64,000 bases of DNA. It comes from Thermoplasmata archaeon (lineage in GTDB: Archaea; Thermoplasmatota; Thermoplasmata; Thermoplasmatales; Thermoplasmataceae). Positions within the stretch are counted from its first letter, which is position 1. Each line of letters begins with the position of its first letter. This document shows positions 42,285 through 52,383 of this stretch, in pieces. A model generated the notes under the pieces. The model saw only the letters and a program-made list of their open reading frames with translations. It did no database searches and had not been told where the DNA came from. Location: the NCBI GenBank assembly GCA_021797555.1, contig JAJZZM010000001.1, forward strand, positions 104,874 through 168,873. The letters are read 5' to 3'. The position numbers and the translations under genes were made by a program.

Positions 42285-43787
42285 ATGAAAGCATTGATAA
42301 GTGTTTATAATAAGGATGGCTTAATAGATTTTATCTCCTCATTGGGCAATAAAATAGATGAAATTTATGCAACGGAAGGCACATTAAAATATCTAAATGA
42401 GAATAATGTGAAGGCCAAATCTTCGTCACTGTTAACCGGATTCGATGACCTGCTTGATGGCAGGGTAAAAACACTGCATCCTGCCATATTTTCTGGATTA
42501 TTATCAAAAAGGGATGAAAAAAGCGAAGGACAGTTGAAAAAATATAATTATTTTGATTTTGATTTATTGATATGCAATTTATATCCATTCAGGGAAGCAG
42601 CAAAAAGCAATAATCTTGATAGGATGATAGAAAATATAGATATTGGCGGTTTATCATTGATCAGGGCTGCAGCAAAGAATTATAAAAATGTAACAGTTTT
42701 ATCCGATCCTGAAGATTATGCCTATGTCAAAAATGAAATGGAAAAAAATAATGAAATATCAATGAAAACAAGGGAATATTTAGCCTTAAAGGCATTTTCA
42801 AGGTCAGCGGATTATGATATTGCAATATATAATAATTTATATAAAAAATTAAATAATGAAGAGCCTGATGAATTTTTTGTACATGGTTATGATAAATATC
42901 CCCTGAGGTACGGCGAAAATCCGGATCAGGAAGGATTTATGTATAAAACAGATAATAAATATGGAATACCCAATAGTATACAGTTAAACGGCATGGAGCT
43001 GTCATATAATAATATTTTAGATGCAAATGCAGCATTGGAAACAGTCCAGGATTTTGATGAAACTACCTCCGTTATAGTTAAACATAGAACACCCTCCGGA
43101 GTATCTTCGGCAGAAACATTAAAGGAAGCTTTTATAAATTCATACAATGCAGACCCGGAATCAGCATATGGATTTGTTGTTGCTGTTAATAGAAAACTTG
43201 ATCTGGAAACTGCAAATGAAATGAAACATAAATTTATCGAGGTATTGATAGCACCTGATTATGATGAGGACGCCTTAAATTTGCTTAAAAAGAAAAAAAA
43301 TTTGAGAATACTAAGGTCCAATATGGAAAAGGACAATAATTATGCAGTTTCATCAATTTCCGGTGGAATATTAATCCAGACAAGGTTAACATACAGATAT
43401 GACAAACTTGAGTTAAAAAGCAATAAGGAAGCGGGCAAAGAAAAATTAAATGATTTATTATTTGCATGGAAGGTAGTTGCACATACAAAAAGCAATGCCA
43501 TGGTTTTGGCCAAAAATAAAACAACAGTAGGTATTGGTGCAGGCCAGACCTCAAGGATAGAGTCATTAAAAATAGCAATAGACCGCGGAAATGATAATGT
43601 TAATGGGTCTGTTTTGGCCTCAGATGCGTTTATACCGTTCGATGATTCCGTTATAGAATGCAATAAATATGGAATAGATGGAATAATAGAACCCGGGGGG
43701 TCCATAAGGGATGATGATGTTATAAAAAGATGCAATGAATATAACATACCATTATATTTCACGGGCAAAAGGGTATTCCTGCATTAA
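42285..43787 (+). CDS. purH: Bifunctional AICAR transformylase/IMP cyclohydrolase
   Basis: Last two steps of purine synthesis. 500 residues: an MGS-like cyclohydrolase domain (1-190) with GRVKTLHPAIFSGLLSKRD and NIDIGGLSLIRAAAKN, then the transformylase with IVKHRTPSGVSSAETL (the Lys-His pair) and NAMVLAKNKTTVGIGAGQTSR. Many archaea use PurP and PurO instead, so a bacterial-type fused PurH is a notable choice. Its ATG at 42285 follows a TATA-like box. Confidence 0.95.
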   Translation: MKALISVYNKDGLIDFISSLGNKIDEIYATEGTLKYLNENNVKAKSSSLLTGFDDLLDGRVKTLHPAIFSGLLSKRDEKSEGQLKKYNYFDFDLLICNLYPFREAAKSNNLDRMIENIDIGGLSLIRAAAKNYKNVTVLSDPEDYAYVKNEMEKNNEISMKTREYLALKAFSRSADYDIAIYNNLYKKLNNEEPDEFFVHGYDKYPLRYGENPDQEGFMYKTDNKYGIPNSIQLNGMELSYNNILDANAALETVQDFDETTSVIVKHRTPSGVSSAETLKEAFINSYNADPESAYGFVVAVNRKLDLETANEMKHKFIEVLIAPDYDEDALNLLKKKKNLRILRSNMEKDNNYAVSSISGGILIQTRLTYRYDKLELKSNKEAGKEKLNDLLFAWKVVAHTKSNAMVLAKNKTTVGIGAGQTSRIESLKIAIDRGNDNVNGSVLASDAFIPFDDSVIECNKYGIDGIIEPGGSIRDDDVIKRCNEYNIPLYFTGKRVFLH

Positions 43788-44662
43788 ATTTTTATTATTA
43801 GCAATGCTATTAAAAAACCTATTATTACACCGGTATTTATGTATGGCAATCCGGGTGCGGGCTTATTATTAAAATGAAATAGAAATATTAACGCTGCTAT
43901 GGCACCTATTATTGTCAGTGATGCAAATAATATTATATGATTTATATTGTATATCGATGCAGATACTATGAATAGTTCAGGTATTGCCATGTCACCAAAG
44001 CCAAGCATAATAATGTCATTTTCACCGCGGTTTTCAAATGTAACATTTTTCATTTTCAGATTCCTGTTTGATGGCAGTAAAAATAATAATGGGTATTCAT
44101 TATTTACAGCAGCTTTTGCAAGTGTAATCATATGCTTTGTTTTATAAACGGAAATATAATCGTAAACTGCAAAAACAATTAATAATACAAGTGCTATGTA
44201 TGTTTTTAATAAAATACCAAGGATTGAGGCAGCCCCGGCTATCATTATAAAGCCTGCAGCATCTGTTATATACCATTCGTTTTTAAATATTAACATATAT
44301 GCAAAAAAACCTGTTATAAAAACTATTATTAAATAATATTCAATTAAATTAACTGAAACTATATCTGAAATTATTGAAGAAACAACAAAAACCATGTAAA
44401 TTATTAATATAAGGAATACACCTTTCATAACATTTGCATGCTTTTTAATGATGTATAATGCAATTAATGTAAAAGCTACCATGAAAATTATATAGTATAG
44501 GACAAACACCAATGTTATTCCACTGCTTTCTGCTTTTATTCCAGGAATGCCATATAAATTCAATGCCAGATACAGTGAAAATAATGATGACAATATAAAT
44601 AACGTTATTCCAAAAATCTCACTGTTTATTTTTTTCAATTTTATCCTTCTTATTATATTCAC
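43784..44662 (-). CDS. Presenilin-like intramembrane aspartyl protease (A22)
   Basis: 292 residues and about nine hydrophobic segments. The catalytic pair is visible: YDYISVY with Asp in helix 6, GFGDMAIPE with the GxGD motif in helix 7, and PAPGLPYIN close to the PAL motif of helix 9. The family cleaves transmembrane helices. It starts inside the 3' end of topA (44-bp overlap); a TTG about 20 bp later is another possible start. Probably co-transcribed with topA. Confidence 0.85.
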   Translation of the reverse strand: MNIIRRIKLKKINSEIFGITLFILSSLFSLYLALNLYGIPGIKAESSGITLVFVLYYIIFMVAFTLIALYIIKKHANVMKGVFLILIIYMVFVVSSIISDIVSVNLIEYYLIIVFITGFFAYMLIFKNEWYITDAAGFIMIAGAASILGILLKTYIALVLLIVFAVYDYISVYKTKHMITLAKAAVNNEYPLLFLLPSNRNLKMKNVTFENRGENDIIMLGFGDMAIPELFIVSASIYNINHIILFASLTIIGAIAALIFLFHFNNKPAPGLPYINTGVIIGFLIALLIIKI

Positions 44663-46886
44663 ATTTCATATTCGGGCAGAACTTCCATCTTCTTTTTCCA
44701 TTGATCATAATTAATAATGGTGCTTTGCAGTAAGGGCATATTTCGCCGGAATCTATAATTAATCCCTTCTGTGGCAATGGATATGTAACCGTGCATTTTG
44801 GATAATTGGAACAGCCTAAAAATCTTTTGCCATACCTTGACTGCCTTAATATTAAATTGCCACCATCGGATGGGCATTTTCCATATGCCAATTTCCTTTT
44901 ATTGTATTCGCAGTTAGGATCGACGCACCGTAATTCCGGGGATTGCCCCCTGCGTATTATCTTTATTAATGGCAGTGAGCAGACATCACATTTTTTATCG
45001 GTTAACTGTATTAATCCGGTGATATTTAAATTGAAATTTATTTTACAATTTTCATTGGAACATTTAATCTTTGAAAAGTTTCTATATTTTATTAATGATA
45101 TATCGCCGCCATCAACAGGGCACTTGCCTATGATTTCTCCTCTATTGGCATAATCATTAATTGTATTTTTTATATCCAATTTATTATTCTGAAAGCCATT
45201 TAATGCCTCATGCAACATTTTCCTTGATTCATTTACAACATCATTTAAATTTTTCTTATTTTCGGCTATTAAATTCATTTCATTTTCCAGCTGTGCCGTC
45301 ATGTCGGGTTTTGCTATTGATGAATTTATTGAATTTACGGCCTTTATAAAGCCTATGCCCAGCTGTGTTGGCCTTAATGGATTGCCGGTTGCAAAGTTCC
45401 TGTCATTGAGTTTCTGTATTATATCGTGCCTTGTACTCTTTGTTCCTAAATTTAAGGACTCCATCAATTTCAATAATGATGCAACATCATATCTTCTGGG
45501 CGGTTCTGTTAATTTTTCATCCATGTTCCATTCCTTTGCCCTTACATTTTCATTTTCCTTTAATTCCGGCAATTTTACTTCATTTAATTTTCTGTATTTA
45601 TAAATGTCATACCAGCCATTGTCTATTATTTTTTCACCCTTTGCTATAAAATTATATCCATTGACATCTATTATAGCCTCCGATTTTTCAATTTTGGCAT
45701 TTTTATATAAAGTTGCCAGAAACCTCCTTACAATTAATTCATATATATTTTTATATGATCCTGTTAATGCTTTTTTTGGGTATGATACTGGATATATTGG
45801 TGGATGGTCCGTTGTTTCTATTTTCCCCCTTGATGGAATTATTTTTTCCTGGGACAGAACCATATCTGCTTCCCTATCAAATTCGGTATTTTTGAATTTA
45901 TTTACAATGCTTTTTAATGGTATCGACCTCTGGTATACCGTATTATCTGTTCTCGGATAGCTGATTAAACCGCTCATGTATAGTTTTTCTGCTATTTTCA
46001 TTGCGTTTGATGGGGTCACACCTATTCTTGATGCCTCCCGTAGGAAATCGGTGGTGCTGAATGGTATTGGTTTATAAACATCCTTTATTTCCTTATTATA
46101 TGATTTTACTATGCCGTTTTTATTTTTGATTTTATCATATATTTCATCTGCTAATTTTTTATCGTTTATAGTTTTTTCATATAAACCGGTAAAATCATAT
46201 TTTTTATTGAATAATATGGATATAACATAATATTTTTCAGGGACAAAATTTGTTATTTCCTCCTCACGCTGAACTATTAATGCTAATGTAGGTGTTTGAA
46301 CCCTGCCAACAGATATAAAATCCTTCCATAATCTATTGCTTGCAACAGAGAAAAATCTTGTTAAAACAGCCCCCCATAATAAATCTATTTCTTCCCTTGC
46401 CTGTGCAGAATCCGCCAATCCATAATTAACATCTATTAAATTATTGAATGCATCCTTTATTTCAGGAGATGTTAAGGCACTGAACTTTGCACGTTTTATC
46501 GATGTATTGTTCTGGTTTATAAATTTTAGTGATTCTACACCGATTAATTCACCCTCACGGTCATAATCTGTAGCTATAATTATTTTATCTATGCCAGTAA
46601 AAGCTTTTAATGCTGATTCTGCTCTTTTATTTTTTACATTATATATGATTTTTGAATCTATTAATTTATTCAAATCGGATTTTACCCAGTCCTTGAATTC
46701 TTCGGGAAAATCTGTTTCCAGAATATGGCCGCTTAATGAAACCATAATGTTTTTTTCATTGTTAGCATCAAATTCTATATAGCTAATGTTTTTTGTTTTT
46801 TTCTGCTTTGATGTTTTATCAGACAATATGTATGATATTCTACGGCCGGCATCCATTTTCTCTGCAATTATCAAATTTAAAGTCAA
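44619..46886 (-). CDS. topA: DNA topoisomerase I (type IA)
   Basis: Relaxes negative supercoils. 755 residues: TOPRIM at the start with IIATDYDREGELIGVESL, the catalytic Tyr in LISYPRTDNTVYQ, the IA core, and a C-terminus with several four-Cys zinc ribbons (CPVDGG...C, CDVCSLPL..., CPSDGGNL...GCSNYPKC, CPYCKAPL...FCPNMKC). No reverse-gyrase helicase domain, as expected for a moderate thermophile. ATG 46886. Confidence 0.94.
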   Translation of the reverse strand: MTLNLIIAEKMDAGRRISYILSDKTSKQKKTKNISYIEFDANNEKNIMVSLSGHILETDFPEEFKDWVKSDLNKLIDSKIIYNVKNKRAESALKAFTGIDKIIIATDYDREGELIGVESLKFINQNNTSIKRAKFSALTSPEIKDAFNNLIDVNYGLADSAQAREEIDLLWGAVLTRFFSVASNRLWKDFISVGRVQTPTLALIVQREEEITNFVPEKYYVISILFNKKYDFTGLYEKTINDKKLADEIYDKIKNKNGIVKSYNKEIKDVYKPIPFSTTDFLREASRIGVTPSNAMKIAEKLYMSGLISYPRTDNTVYQRSIPLKSIVNKFKNTEFDREADMVLSQEKIIPSRGKIETTDHPPIYPVSYPKKALTGSYKNIYELIVRRFLATLYKNAKIEKSEAIIDVNGYNFIAKGEKIIDNGWYDIYKYRKLNEVKLPELKENENVRAKEWNMDEKLTEPPRRYDVASLLKLMESLNLGTKSTRHDIIQKLNDRNFATGNPLRPTQLGIGFIKAVNSINSSIAKPDMTAQLENEMNLIAENKKNLNDVVNESRKMLHEALNGFQNNKLDIKNTINDYANRGEIIGKCPVDGGDISLIKYRNFSKIKCSNENCKINFNLNITGLIQLTDKKCDVCSLPLIKIIRRGQSPELRCVDPNCEYNKRKLAYGKCPSDGGNLILRQSRYGKRFLGCSNYPKCTVTYPLPQKGLIIDSGEICPYCKAPLLIMINGKRRWKFCPNMKCEYNKKDKIEKNKQ

Positions 46887-46995
46887 GATGATCTACTAAT
46901 AATAAAGAGTACTAATTAAACATTTTTGATTTTTTTATTATTCATGAAAAATAATTTTACAAATATTTAAATATAGATATTTGCTATCAATTATT

Positions 46996-47277
46996 ATGGT
47001 TGAAGTAATAGTAACTCATAAATGGAAAGATGATCAGAAAGATGCAGTAATGGGATTTGCCACAAAAATAATGGATATGGCAAAGGCAAAGAAATTGCCT
47101 GAAGGATTAAAATTGGAGGAATTATTTTTAGGCGAAAAGGAAAACCAGGCTGTCTGCAGATGGGATGTCGATAGTTTGGACCATTTAATGGAAACTGCAA
47201 AATCATTCAAACCCACATGGGAAATAAGCGCAGTAGAAGTTGATCAGAAGTATAAATATAAAAAAGGATTATTCTAA
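46996..47277 (+). CDS. Small conserved protein, ferredoxin-like fold (DUF3303-like)
   Basis: About 93 residues from ATG 46996, which lies 26 bp after a TTTAAATATA box (leaderless). An upstream start at 46981 is less likely. VEVIVTHKW near the start and AVCRWDVDSLDHLMETAKSF with a closing ISAVEVDQ resemble small alpha-beta-barrel-type proteins such as DUF3303/DUF4242. Function unknown. Convergent with the next gene, 6 bp apart. Confidence 0.6.
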   Translation: MVEVIVTHKWKDDQKDAVMGFATKIMDMAKAKKLPEGLKLEELFLGEKENQAVCRWDVDSLDHLMETAKSFKPTWEISAVEVDQKYKYKKGLF

Positions 47278-47283
47278 ACCTTT

Positions 47284-47676
47284 TTAAATTTTTTTATGTT
47301 TCTGTGGTGGAAAACCCACAGAGGTACCATATTTTTCAAGTTCAATTATCTGCTCTTTGTGCAATCCAAGGAATATGCCTTTGCCCTTGCCACCAACATA
47401 TATATTTCCATTCAATTTGATTAAATTGCCAAGTATATCGCTTTCAAGCTTTAATATATGGCCTTTTACCGGGATCTCAACATCAGGTGATTCCCATAAA
47501 ACTTCCGGGTAATCGCTATGCCTGGGCAAAATAATTTTTTTTAATTCCGGGTCCTGGATATCAATATGGGTTACCCTCGCCCTTGAATAGCCCTTTATGT
47601 GTATATATATACATGCATCTGTTAACTCTTTATTATCTAAAAATACTTTTCCACTGATTTTAATTTTGCCTTCCAT
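47284..47676 (-). CDS. Hypothetical protein
   Basis: 130 residues, beta-rich by look (KIKISGKVFLDNKELTDACI, HIKGYSRARVTHIDIQD, IPVKGHILKLESDILGNLIK). No transmembrane segment or signal. I do not recognise it. Start ATG 47676 sits next to an AT-rich promoter. Confidence 0.55.
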   Translation of the reverse strand: MEGKIKISGKVFLDNKELTDACIYIHIKGYSRARVTHIDIQDPELKKIILPRHSDYPEVLWESPDVEIPVKGHILKLESDILGNLIKLNGNIYVGGKGKGIFLGLHKEQIIELEKYGTSVGFPPQKHKKI

Positions 47677-47762
47677 TACATATAGATAATTTATATATAT
47701 TTAAAACATTATAATTTAATTAAACATAAAAATTATTATATTGTTAATCTATTATGTGTTAT

Positions 47763-47835
47763 GGGCTCGTAGTCTAGTGGTTATGATACCGCCCTTACAA
47801 GGCGGTGGTCACCGGTTCAAATCCGGTCGGGCCCA
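47763..47835 (+). tRNA. tRNA-Val (anticodon TAC)
   Basis: 73 nt. Acceptor GGGCTCG/CGGGCCC, D-arm GTCTAGTGGTTATGAT, anticodon stem CCGCC/GGCGG with loop CTTACAA, T-arm ACCGG-TTCAAAT-CCGGT, discriminator A. No CCA encoded. Confidence 0.96.
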
Positions 47836-48133
47836 TTTTATAACGGTAATGTGGTAATATTGAGATTAATTTCCATATTAAAATGTGCTAAATATAATAA
47901 TAATTTTTTTATGTGTATAATTTTAATTATTTTATTGCCACACCAATTTTATTTTCAGACAGATGGGGAGGCTTAAATTAGCCTATAAATGCAATAATTT
48001 GAAAATTATAATGCCGATTAATGGCATGGAAAATTTTTAAAGATAAAAATAAATGGTCCGTATTATCATATAAATGACTGAATCAATAAATTAATATTAA
48101 ATAATATCCATTTAAATGTATAAATTTAAAAAA
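47836..48133. other. Gene-free stretch after tRNA-Val
   Basis: 298 bp, AT-rich, with GGAGGCTT near 47968 and no supported gene. Nothing recognised. Confidence 0.4.
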
Positions 48134-48463
48134 TTAAAATGTCATTGTTACGTAACCTTCCCTAACATAATCCGAAATTAATGGACCAACGGGTTTTAAC
48201 TTTAAATTCATTGCCAGCAATTTATCCGTAAGCTTATTACCATCTGCATAATTCGTGCATGCCACAGGTATAATATTTTTGTCCATTAATTGCTTTATTA
48301 GCGGTGTTGCATCCTGATCATTTTCGGCTACAAGTGTTTCTGATGGACCAAATAAAATAACTTTTGTCTCCACTGTTGCATGCAATGAGAACATTAAACC
48401 TAAAATAGCCTTCTGTTTATCTTCTTTTCCTGAAGTTATAACAACCAGTAATTTATCTGCCAT
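48134..48463 (-). CDS. DsrE-like small protein
   Basis: 109 residues with the DsrE/DsrF-type fold: KLLVVITSGKEDKQKAILGL at the start, VETKVILFGPSETL in the middle and the C-terminal LKPVGPLISDYVREGYVTMTF. A Cys in VACTNYAD lies in the position often used for sulfur transfer in this family. It could take part in cytoplasmic sulfur or redox handling. Single gene; role unknown. Confidence 0.7.
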   Translation of the reverse strand: MADKLLVVITSGKEDKQKAILGLMFSLHATVETKVILFGPSETLVAENDQDATPLIKQLMDKNIIPVACTNYADGNKLTDKLLAMNLKLKPVGPLISDYVREGYVTMTF

Positions 48464-48757
48464 ATCTAAATAATGTTGTATAGATTAATAATAATTTTCT
48501 AGTTTAATAACATACTAAAACATTATATTGCATAAAAATAATAATTTTGAATATAACCCATATAACAACAGAAATAAGTATTTGTATAGATTATTTATCA
48601 TAAAATATTGAATGGTATTATCATAAATTAAAAATACCATTAATAAAAAAATTTAGAACAATTGTTTGAATATTTAATAAAGCAATAGAAATCACGTAAA
48701 TACTCAACAAAGGGAATAAAATCCAAGAGTTACCAAACCATTACCACCAGAATATAG

Positions 48758-48832
48758 TGGGGCTGACCGGATTTGAACCGGTGACCTCCCGGTTATCAGC
48801 CGGGTGCTCCAACCAAGCTAAGCTACAACCCC
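48758..48832 (-). tRNA. tRNA-Ile (anticodon GAT)
   Basis: 75 nt. Acceptor GGGGTTG/CAGCCCC, anticodon stem CCCGG/CCGGG with loop CTGATAA, T-arm ACCGG-TTCAAAT-CCGGT, discriminator A. Confidence 0.96.
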
Positions 48833-48869
48833 TCTTAAACCCCTATTATTAGAAATTTAATAAATATTT

Positions 48870-49808
48870 CTATGCTTTTATTTCTAATTTTTTTATGTTT
48901 TCAAGATCCTTGCATACCTCACATATGTCTCCTGCAGTTGGTGCACCGCATATTCTGCATTTATTTAATTTTATGTTTTCCTGCTGATAATAATCCCTTA
49001 AAGGGCCTCTTGTTTCATCAAAAAATTTTACTATTGCATATCTTGTTCCTGGGGTTTCAGTTTCAAGTTTGTCTATAATATCACGGTAGGTATTTCTCTG
49101 CGCCATATTATAATATGGGCACCAGCTATGGTCAAAATCTATATTATTCAATATGGCATATAAAACAACCTCCTTTTCAGGTATTTTTCTTAATGGCAGT
49201 ATTCTTGGAACAAGGCCTTCGCGGGTATATTTATGCGGTGCCATTCGGATATACCTTGAAACGTCGCCCTTTGTAACATTCATTAAAATTGACTGGGCAT
49301 AATCATCTAAATTTAAGCCCAATGCAACATAATCTGATTCATTGTATTCTGATATTTTGTTCATTAAATTTCTTCTCATGGGGCCACAGTGTGAACAGGA
49401 TATTGTTTTTTTATCGATTTCCATTATTTCATCCAATGTATATCCGAAATTTTCCTTGTAGGAAATAACATCATGCTTAATATTTAATGAATTGCATAAT
49501 TTCTCTGCCTTTTCAAGCCCTGAGCTGCGGTAACCTGCTATGCCCTCGTCAACGGTAAATGCAGTTAATTCAAGGTTCCTCCTATTTCCAAGTATTTTAT
49601 TCAGCAAATATAATGTTGCCGAGCTATCCTTTCCACCGGAAATAGCAACGGATATTTTTATATTTTTTTTATTATCGAAATTGATCTGGTTTCTTATCTC
49701 ACGCTTTACCCTTTTTTCAACATATTGTATAAAATGTTTTTTGCATAAATATGATCCATTGTATTTTACTTCGTATACCGCCTTATTATTACATATTGAA
49801 CAGTTCAT
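48870..49808 (-). CDS. tRNA 2-thiolation enzyme (NcsA/TtuA-type)
   Basis: Adds sulfur to a tRNA uridine. 312 residues: N-terminal CSIC zinc motif and CKKH, PP-loop SGGKDSSATL (55-64), SCSHCGPMRR with the cluster-binding Cys pair, a further Cys in DHSWCPYYN, and a C-terminal CRICG...CEVC zinc ribbon. The CxxC plus Cys set fits the [4Fe-4S] TtuA/NcsA group rather than TilS. Just downstream of tRNA-Ile but independent of it. Confidence 0.88.
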   Translation of the reverse strand: MNCSICNNKAVYEVKYNGSYLCKKHFIQYVEKRVKREIRNQINFDNKKNIKISVAISGGKDSSATLYLLNKILGNRRNLELTAFTVDEGIAGYRSSGLEKAEKLCNSLNIKHDVISYKENFGYTLDEIMEIDKKTISCSHCGPMRRNLMNKISEYNESDYVALGLNLDDYAQSILMNVTKGDVSRYIRMAPHKYTREGLVPRILPLRKIPEKEVVLYAILNNIDFDHSWCPYYNMAQRNTYRDIIDKLETETPGTRYAIVKFFDETRGPLRDYYQQENIKLNKCRICGAPTAGDICEVCKDLENIKKLEIKA

Positions 49809-49859
49809 TATATTATAAATGTTAAAAAGGTATTAATAATTATATTATGATAACCCATA

Positions 49860-50579
49860 ATGGATGCTTTGATTACGGCTGCGGGAAAAGGTACCAGGGC
49901 GAATCTCCCAGAAAATATGAGAAAGGAAATGCTGCCTGTATATTCAATAAGGAATAATAAAATTGTTTTAAGGCCAGTGCTCGATTGTATAATATATAAT
50001 TTAAATAAAATTAATATAAAAAAATTCTTTGTAATTTTAAATAAAAATGACAATGCCACAGAAAATTATTTAAAATCATTAAATTATAATATAGAATTTA
50101 TATACCAGAATAAGCCTGATGGCTTTGGAAAGGCAGTATTACTGGGAAAAGATTACATCAAAAAAGATTTTGTTTTAAACGCCGGAGATGGCATTGTATT
50201 AAATGAAAATAAAATGAGACTTGCAATAGATCTATACAAAAATAAAAATAATAATGTTTTAACGCTGATGAAGGTCAATAATCCTAAAAACTATGGAATT
50301 GCAACAGTAGATAAGGATTATATATCCAAAGTTGAAGAAAAACCTGTAAACCCTCAATCAAACTATGCGCTTGCAGCATTTTATATATTAAAAAATGAAA
50401 TATTTAATTATTTAAAATATGATGAATTAACACCTGCAATAAATGAAATGATAAGAAACAATATAAAAACAAATTATGTTAAAATAAATAAATATGAATG
50501 GGCAAGTATTGGAAACAGCAATAATTATTACAAAATCCTTGGGAGGACCCACAATTATTATAATAAACTATTTCCATAA
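49860..50579 (+). CDS. Sugar-1-phosphate nucleotidyltransferase (GalU-like)
   Basis: Makes an NDP-sugar from NTP and sugar-1-phosphate. 239 residues: DALITAAGKGTRANLPEN-MRKEMLP is the nucleotide-binding loop with the catalytic Lys in RKEMLP, AGDGIVL (usual LGDD) sits at the metal site, and the VEEKP motif is late in the chain. Overlaps the 3' end of the UDP-sulfoquinovose synthase gene by 12 bp tail to tail. By context it may supply UDP-glucose to that enzyme. Confidence 0.85.
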   Translation: MDALITAAGKGTRANLPENMRKEMLPVYSIRNNKIVLRPVLDCIIYNLNKINIKKFFVILNKNDNATENYLKSLNYNIEFIYQNKPDGFGKAVLLGKDYIKKDFVLNAGDGIVLNENKMRLAIDLYKNKNNNVLTLMKVNNPKNYGIATVDKDYISKVEEKPVNPQSNYALAAFYILKNEIFNYLKYDELTPAINEMIRNNIKTNYVKINKYEWASIGNSNNYYKILGRTHNYYNKLFP

Positions 50580-51707
50580 TGTTTTTGGCTTTATTGCATT
50601 TCTTAATGAGAGCAATCTTTTTTTATTATTATTCAGGTCATTTAACATCAATGGTATTTCATCATCCAGCGATCTCTGCCTTTTGTATCCAATTTTTTTA
50701 AGATTTTCATTTATAGGATTATAATAATGGTTTTCCGATTCTATTCTGGGGTCCTTTAAATGATCTATTTTAACATTTTTATTGAATATTTCATCGGCAT
50801 ATTCCTTAACCTTGCTCGCCAGATAATTCAATGAATAATATTCATCGAACTGGTTGTATACCTTATATTCGTGATCGGGCGGATTATTTAAAATTAGATT
50901 TAAGCAGTAAATACTGTCTTCCAGGGATAAAAACGTTCTTTTCTGGTTTCCCTCGCCATAAACTGTTAATGGGTCATCCATAACCGATTCGGCAATAAAT
51001 CTATTTAATACGGTTCCGTAAACCTCATCTATATCAAACCTTGTAGGTAAACTATATTTATTTATTTCCTCTGTCCTTGACCCATAAACAACACCCTGCA
51101 TAACATCTGAAACGTTTAAATTCCATATTTTATTTGCTAATATCAGATTATATGTGTCAAATACTTTAGATAGATGGTACCATGATTGCCCCATCCTCGG
51201 AAAAATTAAATTATCACTTCTGTTATTGTAATTTACATTAAAAGAGCCCTCAGGTATATCGATATTTGGTGTTCCGTATTCTCCCATGGACCCTAATTTT
51301 ACTATATGTATATCTTTTTTTAAATCCTTAACAGCATAAATAATATTCATTGTACTTTTAATATTTTTTTCCAGAGTTTCATTTGCGGTTTTCAGTGAAA
51401 TCATGGAATATGGCGCACTTCTCTGTTCAGCAAGATGTACTATTGCATCCGGCTTTATGTCCTTTATTAAATCATAAACAAATTTAGGATTGCTTACATC
51501 TCCCTTAAAAAATTTTATTTTGTTGTTCAGTTTGTTTATTCTTTCATCCATGGAATTTATTCTGATTGCCGATTTTGATTTTACTTCTTTTACCCTTTTC
51601 CTTGTGTAAAAATTATCAGCACCATAAACATCTATGCCATTATCCATTAATCTTAATGCCAGCGGGAAACCTATATAACCATCAATGCCTAAAATAATTA
51701 CCTTCAT
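50568..51707 (-). CDS. agl3: UDP-sulfoquinovose synthase (SQD1/Agl3-like)
   Basis: Converts UDP-glucose plus sulfite to UDP-sulfoquinovose. 379 residues of the extended SDR family. Seen: ILGIDGYIGFPLALRL for NAD binding, VHLAEQRSAPYSMI, YGTPNIDIPEGSF, the catalytic YHLSKV, QGVVYGSRT and YGTVLNRFIAES; these match SQD1. Sulfolobus Agl3 makes the sulfoquinovose of the S-layer N-glycan, and the same use is likely here. ATG 51707 with an AT-rich promoter. Confidence 0.9.
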   Translation of the reverse strand: MKVIILGIDGYIGFPLALRLMDNGIDVYGADNFYTRKRVKEVKSKSAIRINSMDERINKLNNKIKFFKGDVSNPKFVYDLIKDIKPDAIVHLAEQRSAPYSMISLKTANETLEKNIKSTMNIIYAVKDLKKDIHIVKLGSMGEYGTPNIDIPEGSFNVNYNNRSDNLIFPRMGQSWYHLSKVFDTYNLILANKIWNLNVSDVMQGVVYGSRTEEINKYSLPTRFDIDEVYGTVLNRFIAESVMDDPLTVYGEGNQKRTFLSLEDSIYCLNLILNNPPDHEYKVYNQFDEYYSLNYLASKVKEYADEIFNKNVKIDHLKDPRIESENHYYNPINENLKKIGYKRQRSLDDEIPLMLNDLNNNKKRLLSLRNAIKPKTLWK

Positions 51708-51780
51708 TAAAACTTTATAAACAATAGGTATAATATTTTTTCCTTATATATATTAATATATTTAATTAATATATACTGCT

Positions 51781-52383
51781 ATGTCTTTCATTGTTGACTT
51801 TCTTAAGGTATTCATGCCATTACTTGTTGTAATAGACCCATTCGGCACACTGGCAGTTTTTGTTGCCATGACAGGGTCTTTCAACAGGATATCAAGAAGG
51901 TCAATAGCCAGAGACGCAGTGATGTATGCCGCTGCAATAATATTAGTATTTGCACTGATAGGCGATATAGTAATAGAATTTTTCGGGATATCTATAGAAG
52001 CTTTGGAAATAGCCGGCGGTATAATATTGCTGCTTATGGGAATAGAGATGGTAAGGGAGGGTGCAAAACCTGACACATCAAATGAAGACATAAAAAGTAT
52101 GGGCATAGTTCCATTTGCAACGCCATTTCTGGCAGGCCCGGGTGCAATATCCCTTGTAATAATATTAATGAAAGGTCCATATGAAACAAGAGTTTTAACA
52201 ATAATTTCTGCACTGCTTGTCCTTGTAATTGTATATATATTCTTTATCTACTCCGGCAAAATACTGGAAATACTTGGGGATAAAATAATGACTGCAATAA
52301 CCAGAATTTTCGGCCTATTGGTTGCCGGATTTGCAATACAGTATTTCATAGACGCATTAATAGCATTGAATGTAATAAAATAA
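51781..52383 (+). CDS. MarC-family membrane protein
   Basis: 200 residues, six hydrophobic helices, inner membrane. IDPFGTLAVFVAMTGSF at the start and GIVPFATPFLAGPGAI in the middle are MarC/NAAT signatures. Proposed to transport small neutral amino acids; the real function of the family is uncertain. ATG 51781 follows a TATA-like box. Confidence 0.88.
   Translation: MSFIVDFLKVFMPLLVVIDPFGTLAVFVAMTGSFNRISRRSIARDAVMYAAAIILVFALIGDIVIEFFGISIEALEIAGGIILLLMGIEMVREGAKPDTSNEDIKSMGIVPFATPFLAGPGAISLVIILMKGPYETRVLTIISALLVLVIVYIFFIYSGKILEILGDKIMTAITRIFGLLVAGFAIQYFIDALIALNVIK

Noticed and set aside
17786-47946. A shared 14-mer (TTGGTGTGGCAATA at 17786 and its reverse complement at 47933-47946)
   Set aside because: In 64 kb a dozen or so 14-base matches are expected by chance and the surrounding bases do not align.
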